A stretch of DNA of 5,546 bases, from contig JAABRC010000151.1 of the NCBI GenBank assembly GCA_011391115.1, forward strand, positions 1 through 5,546, in the 5' to 3' direction. The DNA comes from Candidatus Egaibacter danicus (GTDB lineage: Bacteria; Pseudomonadota; Gammaproteobacteria; Burkholderiales; Burkholderiaceae). This document shows positions 1 to 5,133 of this stretch, piece after piece. Within the stretch, counting starts at the first letter, position 1, and each line of letters starts with the position of its first letter. The notes beneath the pieces were generated by a model. It saw only the letters and a list, made by a program, of their open reading frames with translations. It was not told the DNA's origin and did not search any database. The position numbers and the translations under genes are program-made.

Positions 1-36
1 CATGACTGCACCTGTCACCTAGCCAAGATCAAAACA

Positions 37-747
37 ATGACCCTCACAGAGGCATCTCCTCAGTCCAGCAAGCATCCCATCAGTGGCCATACGCTGTCTC
101 GCGCTGCGCTGGAAGAGCTCCTGAAGCAGAACCCCCGGGCCGTGGTGTTTGATGGCTGCAACTTTGACAGCGTTGACCTGTCCCGGCTCGAACTGAGCGG
201 GATTGAGTTCAGGAGCTGCTCTTTGGTGGAGGCGTCTCTTTACGCGGCAGACCTGTCGCAGACCCAATGGCTTGGCTGTCGCGCGCGCCAGGCCGACTTT
301 GAAGCCGCGAACCTGAGCGACGCACGCTTCCAAAATTGCGATCTCAACAACAGCCAATGGCGGCGCGCCAGACTGTCATCGGCTTCGTTCATGGCGTGCA
401 AGCTTACCGGCGCCAGCTTTCAAGAAGTGGCACACCTCGGACTGTCGTTTGAGGACAGCCTGCTCGCGGGTGCAGATCTGCGCAAGATGTCGTTCCGCAA
501 ATTGCACCTCAGGCAGCTTGATTTCTCCGAGGCCGACTTGTCAGGCTGCGATTTTCGCGACGTGGTCTTTGAGGGTGGCAGCCTGCGCCATGCCCAGCTC
601 AAGTTGACACGTTTTGACGGTGCTGACCTGCGCGAAGCCAAGCTTGATGGCCTCAAACTGATCGACGCCAAGCTGTTCCGCGGCGCCACGCTCTCGCACC
701 GTCAGGCGGCGCAACTGATCGCAGAGCTGGGTATTACTGTGGCTTGA
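37..747 (+). CDS. pentapeptide-repeat protein, uninterrupted right-handed beta-helix
   Basis: This is a 236-aa soluble protein with no signal peptide or membrane segment. After a polar N-terminus (about 1-35), residues 38-212 divide in phase into 35 consecutive pentapeptides of the A(D/N)Lxx type, centred on Leu, Phe or Trp. Examples are AADLS, AANLS, GADLR and EADLS. That gives almost nine four-sided coils with no loop insertion. A short helical cap follows (ATLSHRQAAQLIAELGI), an ending common in proteobacterial members. Members of this fold include DNA-mimicking gyrase protectors (MfpA, Qnr, McbG) and many proteins of unknown role. Qnr proteins normally carry loops that are absent here, so gyrase protection is only a possibility. 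Cysteines 41, 61, 81, 101 and 121 are exactly 20 residues apart. The ATG at 37 has only a weak ribosome site, and the frame stays open to the left edge, so the true start could lie outside the window. The fold is certain; the function is unknown. Confidence 0.9.
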   Translation: MTLTEASPQSSKHPISGHTLSRAALEELLKQNPRAVVFDGCNFDSVDLSRLELSGIEFRSCSLVEASLYAADLSQTQWLGCRARQADFEAANLSDARFQNCDLNNSQWRRARLSSASFMACKLTGASFQEVAHLGLSFEDSLLAGADLRKMSFRKLHLRQLDFSEADLSGCDFRDVVFEGGSLRHAQLKLTRFDGADLREAKLDGLKLIDAKLFRGATLSHRQAAQLIAELGITVA

Positions 748-756
748 GCCGACCTT

Positions 757-781
757 GCCTTAAACCGTGCCACTCTAAGGC
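757..781. terminator. weak inverted repeat between convergent genes
   Basis: The 27-nt gap between two convergent genes contains GCCTTA (757-762) matched by TAAGGC (776-781) across a 13-nt loop. The right arm covers the end of the SDR stop codon. There is no T-run on either strand, so this is at best a weak bidirectional terminator. It is listed mainly because nothing else separates the two transcripts. Confidence 0.2.
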
Positions 782-1572
782 GGCTCTGGGAACCAAGGCA
801 CACCATTGATGTGGCTGCCGCCATCGACAAACAGGGTATTGCCGGTCAGGTAGCGGCAGTCATCGCTGGCCAGAAATAGCGCCACGCTGCCAATATCGGA
901 CTCGGGATCGCCCATGCGGCCCATCGGGTTGAGCTTGAGCATGGCCGCCGCATTGTCAGGCTGCGCGGCTGCGAATTTTTGGTAGGCCTCGGTGGCAGCA
1001 CCTGGACAAATCGCATTGCAGCAGATGCCGTGTGGCGCCCACTCGCGTGCGGCGGTGCGTGTCAAGGTCCGAAGCGCCTCCTTGGCCATGTTGTAGTCCA
1101 GTGAAAATGGGTGGGCATTCACACCGTTGAGCGAGCACATGTTGATGACCCGTCCCCAGCGCCGCTCACGCATGCCGGGGAACACCGCCTGCATGGCCCA
1201 CAACGCGGCGCGACTGCCCAGGCGCAGGGCCCACTCCACATCAAGGTCGTCCTGGGTTTCGACCCGACTGTAGCCACGACGACCCGGTCGGGAGCCCCAG
1301 GCGTTATTGACCAGCACATCGACCCGCCCAAACTGCTCCAGCGCAACTTGCACCATGGCGTCCACCGCGACGCGTTCGCTGACATCGGCGCAGCCGAAGC
1401 CGACCTCGACGCCAAAGTCGTTGCGGATTTCAGCTGCGGCATGTTCGCCACCCTCAGCATTGATGTCCGAGAGCCACAAGCTAGCTCCTTCCGATGCGTA
1501 ACGCCGAGCCACGCCTTTACCAATACCTGCTGCAGCGCCGGTCACCAGCGCCACCCGTCCCTTCATTCGCAT
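775..1572 (-). CDS. short-chain dehydrogenase/reductase (SDR), NAD-type, last gene of operon
   Basis: This 265-aa classical SDR, a cytosolic Rossmann enzyme, probably oxidises or reduces a secondary alcohol/ketone. Visible motifs are the TGAAAGIG nucleotide loop (11-18), Asp36 at the end of beta-2 (favours NAD over NADP), Asp63, NNA (89-91), Ser147, Tyr160 and Lys164 (YNMAK) as catalytic residues, PG at 190-191 and VDGG near 249-252. The tetrad Asn position is Arg117 instead (LRLG where VNLxG is usual). The Ser147 segment reads NMCS rather than NVSS. After VDGG the chain ends in an aromatic, proline-rich tail (GVPWFPEPP), a style I associate with SDRs of steroid and alicyclic catabolism. The ATG at 1572 is chosen because AAGGA sits 7 nt upstream; a second in-frame ATG at 1566 is further from it. 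It follows the OYE gene by 53 nt and is probably co-transcribed. The substrate is unknown. Confidence 0.9.
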   Translation of the reverse strand: MRMKGRVALVTGAAAGIGKGVARRYASEGASLWLSDINAEGGEHAAAEIRNDFGVEVGFGCADVSERVAVDAMVQVALEQFGRVDVLVNNAWGSRPGRRGYSRVETQDDLDVEWALRLGSRAALWAMQAVFPGMRERRWGRVINMCSLNGVNAHPFSLDYNMAKEALRTLTRTAAREWAPHGICCNAICPGAATEAYQKFAAAQPDNAAAMLKLNPMGRMGDPESDIGSVALFLASDDCRYLTGNTLFVDGGSHINGVPWFPEPP

Positions 1573-1579
1573 GTCTATA

Positions 1580-1584
1580 TCCTT
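1580..1584 (-). promoter_or_regulatory. ribosome binding site of the 3'-most SDR
   Basis: AAGGA on the - strand lies 7 nt before the ATG at 1572. It selects that start over the second in-frame ATG six bases downstream. Confidence 0.6.
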
Positions 1585-1625
1585 GTCGATCTGAAAATGC
1601 AGTGCACCGCTGTGATCAAGGGTGC

Positions 1626-2687
1626 TCAGGTGCTGGAGGAATAGTCGGTGTAACCTGCAGCACCTGGCGTGTACAGCGTCTTGCGGTCAAAACGCGCGAG
1701 TGGCAATCCTGCCCGTAGCCTGGTGACCAGATCGGGATTGCCGATAAAGTGCCGGGCAAAAGACAAGGCGGCATTGGGATACGCCTGTAGCGCTGCCTCG
1801 GCATTGTCCGCACCGAAGCCGTCATTGAGGATCAGCCGGTCGCCAAAACAGGTTTGCGCCAATGCAAAGGCATCGATATCCGATGTGGGTGCGCGCATCA
1901 CATGCAGGTAGGCCAGATCCAGGGTGGCCGACTGGCGCATCAGCTCGCCATGCGTCGCCGCCGAATCTTCATCGCTGGTGTCGTTGTAGGTGTTGCCTGG
2001 GTTCAGGCGCAAACCGACGCGACCCGCTCCAATCGCCGCAGCCATTTCGCGCAGGCATTCAAAGGCAAACCGCGCCCGGTTTTGCGCGGAGCCGCCATAA
2101 GCATCGGTGCGCAGGTTGGTGCCCGAACTGAGGAACTGCATCGGCAAATAACCACTGGTGCCGTGTAATTCAACGCCATCAAAGCCCGCCTCACGGGCAC
2201 GGCGAGCCGCTTGCGCATGCTCCTGCACAATCGCCCCGATCTCCTGCAGGCTGAGTTCACGCGGGACGTCATAGGGCCGCATACCCGCGCTGTCGGTCAC
2301 AATTTCGCCAGCAGCCTGGAGCGCCGACGGCGCCACGGTCTCAACCCCGGCGGGCTTGATATGGTGGCTGCCAATTCGCCCGCTGTGCATGATCTGCAAC
2401 ACGATCAGGCCACCGCGCGCATGCACGGCATCCGTGACCCGCTTCCAGCCGGCGATTTGTGCCGGCGTGACGATGCCGGGCTGTCGGCAATATGCCTGTC
2501 CCACAGCGCTGGGCCAAGTGCCCTCGGCAACGATCAGACCCGCGCCCCCGCGCTGTCCGTAGTAGTCGACCATCAGGGGGCCCGGTGTGCCATCCGGCGC
2601 GGCACGGTTGCGCGTCATGGGGGCCATGACGATGCGGTTGGCGAGATGCAGTTCGCCAAGTTGCAGAGGTTCAAACAACTTGCTCAT
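1626..2687 (-). CDS. Old Yellow Enzyme family NADH:flavin oxidoreductase (ene-reductase)
   Basis: This 353-aa single-domain FMN TIM-barrel enzyme has the usual length for classical OYEs of the PETNR/NemA/XenB group. The family reduces activated C=C bonds of enones, enals or nitro compounds using NAD(P)H. Motifs in order: LFEPLQLGELHLANRIVMAP with Thr25 in MAPMTR near the flavin; LQIMHSGR (97-104); EAGFDGVELH (166-175); QFLSSGTN..RTDAYGG (184-199); Arg227 in RVGLRLNP; the FMN phosphate site NDGF and FARHFIGNPDLV (310-321); and a GYTDY tail (345-349). Two active-site positions deviate. The substrate-binding pair H-x-x-H/N is His175-Gly-Thr-Ser178, and the Trp usual in LQLWHxGR is Met100. The proton-donor Tyr180 is kept. 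The ATG at 2687 is chosen because it fits the family N-terminus and lies one base after the upstream stop (TGA-G-ATG), implying translational coupling. There is no good ribosome site. It lacks the extra domains of 2,4-dienoyl-CoA reductase-type enzymes. Confidence 0.93.
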   Translation of the reverse strand: MSKLFEPLQLGELHLANRIVMAPMTRNRAAPDGTPGPLMVDYYGQRGGAGLIVAEGTWPSAVGQAYCRQPGIVTPAQIAGWKRVTDAVHARGGLIVLQIMHSGRIGSHHIKPAGVETVAPSALQAAGEIVTDSAGMRPYDVPRELSLQEIGAIVQEHAQAARRAREAGFDGVELHGTSGYLPMQFLSSGTNLRTDAYGGSAQNRARFAFECLREMAAAIGAGRVGLRLNPGNTYNDTSDEDSAATHGELMRQSATLDLAYLHVMRAPTSDIDAFALAQTCFGDRLILNDGFGADNAEAALQAYPNAALSFARHFIGNPDLVTRLRAGLPLARFDRKTLYTPGAAGYTDYSSST

Positions 2688-2688
2688 C

Positions 2689-3321
2689 TCAACGCACCCG
2701 CATTTTGGGCGCAGGGGTGCCACGCCGCATGGTTTTCAAAAATTGCTCCAGCGGTGCCGGTGCTGCCACCTGGGGTAGTTGGTCCTTGTCAGGCCGCTCC
2801 GCCCAGAATTCCTTCCAGCTCGGAAACAAGTCGTGAAAGCTGCCGCTGTAGGGCTCACGCCCGGGCCAGCGCAATTTCATGTCGCCAATGGGCGGCTTGT
2901 TCAAATCGGTGGCATACCAGTAACACGGCAAGCGCCGACGGAAATACCAGACACCTCCGATACGCTCGTAATCGTCCCAGTACAGCATCTGCATGATGAC
3001 CCATTCTGGGCCGCATTCATGCTCGTTTTTAGAGTAGACGAGACCGGTGGCGTGATCCGCATCTGCAAACTCGATGATGTGCTGGCCCAGGTGGTGCGAG
3101 GTGCCCGTGAATTGGTCGCGCAGGGTTTGATCCTGCCAGGCCTTGAAGTGTTCGCGCCCGACCTTGTCACGTCCGACACGAATGTCTGGCGCAAACAGGT
3201 TCACATGGGCATCCATGTCGCGCATGTCGAGCGACAGCGAATACTTGCCCACCAATTGGCGAATCGCATCCAGCGACTCCAGCCGCTCAATACGTTCTTC
3301 GAGAGAATTAGGCCAGGTCAT
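2689..3321 (-). CDS. SnoaL/NTF2-like protein, putative dehydratase or isomerase
   Basis: This 210-aa cytosolic protein carries an NTF2-like cone fold over roughly residues 8-140. The helical start (RIERLESLDAIRQLVGKYSL) leads to LDMRDMDAHVNLFAPD (31-46). Next come TSHHLGQHIIEF (74-85), DADHATGLVY, and YWDDYERIGGVWYFRRR (114-130), the standard last strands of SnoaL-like domains. Tyr27, Asp32 and His76 lie at spacings like the catalytic residues I recall for BaiE (bile-acid 7alpha-dehydratase) and the Asp/His pair of LinA. A C-terminal extension (about 140-210) contains KLRWPGREPY and LFPSWKEFW, seen in longer members from catabolic clusters. Loss of water from a beta-hydroxyketone or similar substrate is the inferred role; some relatives are isomerases or non-enzymatic. 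The ATG at 3321 matches the family N-terminus. No Shine-Dalgarno is visible, and the start overlaps the stop of a five-codon minicistron, suggesting coupled translation. Confidence 0.85.
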   Translation of the reverse strand: MTWPNSLEERIERLESLDAIRQLVGKYSLSLDMRDMDAHVNLFAPDIRVGRDKVGREHFKAWQDQTLRDQFTGTSHHLGQHIIEFADADHATGLVYSKNEHECGPEWVIMQMLYWDDYERIGGVWYFRRRLPCYWYATDLNKPPIGDMKLRWPGREPYSGSFHDLFPSWKEFWAERPDKDQLPQVAAPAPLEQFLKTMRRGTPAPKMRVR

Positions 3322-3335
3322 GTGCAAGCGCTCAT
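3318..3335 (-). other. five-codon minicistron bridging SDR and SnoaL-like genes
   Basis: Between the SDR stop and the SnoaL-like start the - strand reads ATGAGCGCTTGCACATGA, encoding M-S-A-C-T. Its ATG overlaps the SDR stop (ATGA), and its TGA overlaps the SnoaL-like ATG (ATGA). The peptide is unlikely to matter. The arrangement could pass terminating ribosomes from one gene to the next where no ribosome site exists. It may also be chance. Confidence 0.3.
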
Positions 3336-4102
3336 AGTGCCGTGACCAGCACGGCCGAACGACCGCCGTCCACCGGCAAGGCAGCGCCCGTGATGTAGCT
3401 CGCCTCATCGCTGGCGAGGAACAAAATGGCGTTGGCCAGCTCCTGCGGCTGGCCCACACGGCCCATCGGAATCAGCTTCTCGGTGGTCTTGCGGCTGGCG
3501 TCGTCAGCCAGCATGCCGGCGGTGGCCGGGGTCTCCACCACGGCGGGAATCACCACGTTGACGCGAATGCCCGCAGCAGCACCTTCTGCCGCCGCTGCGC
3601 GCGAGAAATTGATGATCGCCGCCTTGGCCGCCGAATAGCCCGCCATATAGGCAGTACCCAGCAGGCCGCAGATGGATGAAACGTTGATAATGGCGCCGCC
3701 GCTGTTTTTCATCAGCTTCATCGCCGCACGGGTTCCCCAAAAAGTGCCATCCACCGACGTGCTGAAATTGCCATGCCAATCTGCCGTGCTGGTGGCTTCG
3801 ATGGCGCCCCAGCTATAGGCCATGGCGTTGTTCACCAATACGTCAAAGCGACCATGGCGCTGAGCAGCAGCCTCCAGCGCAGCCGTAAAGCCGGCTTCAT
3901 CGCTGACATCTGCTTGTACCGCCTCGGCCTTGCCACCGGCAGCAACGATTTGCGCCACCACCGCGTCCAGAGGTTCTTTGCGGCGCCCGCAAATCACCAC
4001 CGTCGCACCTTCCTGGGCGAAACGAATCGCCGTGGCCGCACCGATGCCTGTGCCAGCTCCGGTGACAAAAGCCACCTTGCCATGAAGTCTTCCTTGTGTC
4101 AT
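3332..4102 (-). CDS. short-chain dehydrogenase/reductase (SDR), NADP-type
   Basis: This is a 256-aa classical SDR. TGAGTGIG (14-21) forms the dinucleotide loop. CGRRK (38-42) ends beta-2 with Arg40/Arg41 and no acidic residue, the usual mark of NADP(H) preference and unlike the other two SDRs here. Asp65, NNA (91-93), Ser143, Tyr156 and Lys160 (YSAAK) complete the core, and VDGG is at 244-247. Two consensus positions differ. The tetrad Asn is Ser116 (TSVDGTF in place of xNLxGxF), and the PG motif after beta-6 is Pro186-Ala187. NADP use would suit a ketone-reducing role, though direction cannot be decided from sequence. The ATG at 4102 is preferred over the in-frame ATG at 4108 and upstream codons because AAGGAG (4109-4114) lies 6 nt before it and directly abuts the earlier ATG. 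It starts 10 nt after the upstream SDR stop. Confidence 0.92.
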   Translation of the reverse strand: MTQGRLHGKVAFVTGAGTGIGAATAIRFAQEGATVVICGRRKEPLDAVVAQIVAAGGKAEAVQADVSDEAGFTAALEAAAQRHGRFDVLVNNAMAYSWGAIEATSTADWHGNFSTSVDGTFWGTRAAMKLMKNSGGAIINVSSICGLLGTAYMAGYSAAKAAIINFSRAAAAEGAAAGIRVNVVIPAVVETPATAGMLADDASRKTTEKLIPMGRVGQPQELANAILFLASDEASYITGAALPVDGGRSAVLVTAL

Positions 4103-4108
4103 GCCCAT

Positions 4109-4114
4109 CTCCTT
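4109..4114 (-). promoter_or_regulatory. ribosome binding site deciding the NADP-type SDR start
   Basis: AAGGAG on the - strand overlaps the preceding gene's stop (TAAGGAG). It is 6 nt before the ATG at 4102 but directly abuts the ATG at 4108, so 4102 is the start. Confidence 0.75.
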
Positions 4115-4847
4115 ACAAAAAGGCGCTGCCGCCATTAACAGCAAGGTTCTGGCCGGTCACAAAACCGCTGTCATCGCAAGCCAAGAACAAGGCCACGCGG
4201 GCGATATCTTCCGGCTCGGCCATGCGGCCCATGGGCACCCCCTCGATGATGGCGTCAGCCCACTCCTGCGGAATACCTTGCATCATGGGCGTGTTCGTCG
4301 GCCCCGGCACCAGGGTGTTCACGCGGATGCCCTGGCTGGCAAGTTCCTTGGCCATGCTTCGGGTCAAACCCATCAAGGCAGCCTTGGAAGCACAGTAGTG
4401 CGCCGGCCCGTCACCGGAGGCAGCGGCGGTGCTGGAAATATTGACAATGACGCCACGGGTACTGGTCTTTTTCATGGCGCGCACGACTTCACGTGCACAT
4501 TGAAAGGCCCCCGTCAAATTGACACCTATAACCCGAGCCCAGGTTTCATCGGTAATGTCAGCAAAGGCATCCACAGCACCAGTGCCAGCGTTGTTTACCA
4601 AAACATCCACCCGGCCAAAAAGCGCAACCACCTCATCGACCACCGCAGCGACCGCACCACTGTCGACGACATTGAGGCAGCGCGCAATACTTTTTCCTTC
4701 CAGGCCTGCCAGAGTCTGCTGTGCTGCCTCCAGATTCAAATCAAGCGCGACGACCGTCGCTCCTTCCGCAATAAAACACTGGGCGATAGCACGCCCCATG
4801 CCCTGACCGGCACCAGTAACCAGTGCCACTTTGTCTTTCAATTTCAT
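4113..4847 (-). CDS. short-chain dehydrogenase/reductase (SDR), FabG-like, first gene of operon
   Basis: This 244-aa SDR is the most consensus-like of the three. It has TGAGQGMG (11-18), Asp36 in ALDLN (34-38, NAD preference), NNAG (85-88), and a complete catalytic tetrad Asn110 (VNLTG), Ser138, Tyr151 and Lys155 (YCASK). PG is at 181-182. The C-terminal motif is VNGG (237-240), with Asn where Asp is usual. It resembles both FabG-type ketoacyl reductases and NAD-dependent secondary or cyclic alcohol dehydrogenases. The neighbours (SnoaL-like protein, OYE, two more SDRs, no acyl carrier protein or FabD/FabF) favour catabolic alcohol oxidation over fatty acid synthesis; that is inference. The ATG at 4847 is chosen for AGGAG 6 nt upstream and because the SDR N-terminus begins MKLKDKVALVTG. 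A longer frame from 4868 has no such support. No convincing promoter lies immediately upstream. Confidence 0.92.
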   Translation of the reverse strand: MKLKDKVALVTGAGQGMGRAIAQCFIAEGATVVALDLNLEAAQQTLAGLEGKSIARCLNVVDSGAVAAVVDEVVALFGRVDVLVNNAGTGAVDAFADITDETWARVIGVNLTGAFQCAREVVRAMKKTSTRGVIVNISSTAAASGDGPAHYCASKAALMGLTRSMAKELASQGIRVNTLVPGPTNTPMMQGIPQEWADAIIEGVPMGRMAEPEDIARVALFLACDDSGFVTGQNLAVNGGSAFL

Positions 4848-4853
4848 GTTGAA

Positions 4854-4858
4854 CTCCT
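4854..4858 (-). promoter_or_regulatory. ribosome binding site of the first operon gene
   Basis: AGGAG on the - strand is 6 nt before the ATG at 4847. It fixes that start against the in-frame upstream codon at 4868. Confidence 0.7.
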
Positions 4859-4884
4859 GTTTTTCCAAAATAGCTTTGACATCG

Positions 4885-4998
4885 CTAGATTACGTCTGGA
4901 GTGACAGGCGACCATCCCATAAACGGACTATGCATTCCTGCCTTGACGGCATCGCGCACGGGAACCTCAACTGCGCCATTGAAAGTCAAAGGAGGGTA
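4885..4998 (-). pseudogene. possible 3' remnant of a truncated upstream operon gene
   Basis: On the operon strand a frame open from 5031 ends in TAG at 4885-4887, 37 nt before the first SDR. From about 4998 the translation looks protein-like: it contains FNGAVEVPVRDAVKAG and then MHSPFMGWSPVTPDVI, with mixed hydrophobic and charged residues. No start codon with a ribosome site precedes it. Upstream of about 5000 the same frame turns into Ser/Leu/Thr-rich AT-rich sequence and hits a stop at 5032-5034. The simplest reading is the C-terminal end of a gene that once preceded the SDR in the operon and lost its body. I cannot name the family. It could also be a chance open frame of 38 codons. Confidence 0.27.
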
Positions 4999-4999
4999 A

Positions 5000-5024
5000 G
5001 TACTTAGTTTAAAAAGACTAGTAC
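5000..5024. repeat. imperfect AT-rich inverted repeat, possible operator or junction
   Basis: GTACT (5000-5004) pairs with AGTAC (5020-5024). Inside these, AGT (5006-5008) pairs with ACT (5017-5019) once a single T is bulged out. The centre is TT-AAAAAG. The size and dyad symmetry would suit a dimeric repressor site upstream of the operon, or of the small + strand gene. It also lies exactly where the putative gene remnant loses coding character. No clear -35/-10 pair overlaps it. Confidence 0.3.
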
Positions 5025-5072
5025 ATAACGATCAAGAGGTGTGATCCTTCATCCCATAACCACCGGGGTGAC

Positions 5073-5090
5073 GCTTTTTTTGAAAAAAGC
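5073..5090. repeat. perfect GC-T6 / A6-GC palindrome
   Basis: GCTTTTTT (5073-5080) and AAAAAAGC (5083-5090) form an 18-bp dyad around a TG centre. Just before it is a second small dyad, CACCGGGGTG (5061-5070). Together they lie 44-73 nt upstream of the small + strand gene. A 2-nt loop is too tight for a normal RNA hairpin, so a protein-binding site or bent A/T tract is as likely as a terminator. Confidence 0.3.
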
Positions 5091-5121
5091 ATGTTTCCCA
5101 AGCTTCTCGACCGGCATAGGC

Positions 5122-5127
5122 AAGGAG
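5122..5127 (+). promoter_or_regulatory. ribosome binding site of the small exported protein
   Basis: AAGGAG is 6 nt before the ATG at 5134. It supports that start against a GTG at 5041 in the same frame. Confidence 0.6.
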
Positions 5128-5133
5128 ACAAAG

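Noticed and set aside
19..357. Long - strand open frame opposite the pentapeptide gene
   Set aside because: It is a shadow of the repetitive + strand coding sequence, with no ribosome site and no recognisable protein features.
37..747. Qnr-type quinolone-resistance determinant
   Set aside because: Only the pentapeptide fold is shared. The loop insertions typical of Qnr are missing, and the family is functionally diverse.
1604..1625. Inverted repeat GCACC/GGTGC directly after the OYE stop as a terminator within the operon
   Set aside because: It has only five pairs across a 12-nt loop and no T-run. The next gene has its own ribosome site and is probably read through.
2688..2723. GTG start at 2723 for the OYE
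   Set aside because: It would add 12 residues absent from the family and overlap the upstream gene. The ATG at 2687 gives the standard N-terminus.
3322..3459. Upstream start extending the SnoaL-like gene by 46 residues
   Set aside because: The extra segment lies wholly in the SDR coding region and reads as Arg/Ser/Pro-rich out-of-frame sequence.
775..4847. A true bai operon
   Set aside because: BaiCD/BaiH-type long flavoproteins, the CoA ligase, CoA transferase and transporter are absent. Only the reaction logic and SnoaL residues are similar.
4113..4847. fabG of fatty acid biosynthesis
   Set aside because: No acp, fabD or fabF neighbours, and two more SDRs with an ene-reductase in the same operon point to catabolic or detoxifying chemistry.
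4876..4881. Perfect TTGACA on the + strand as a -35 promoter box
   Set aside because: At spacings of 15-19 nt the downstream hexamers (such as TCTGGA or GAGTGA) do not resemble TATAAT, and no + strand gene starts nearby.
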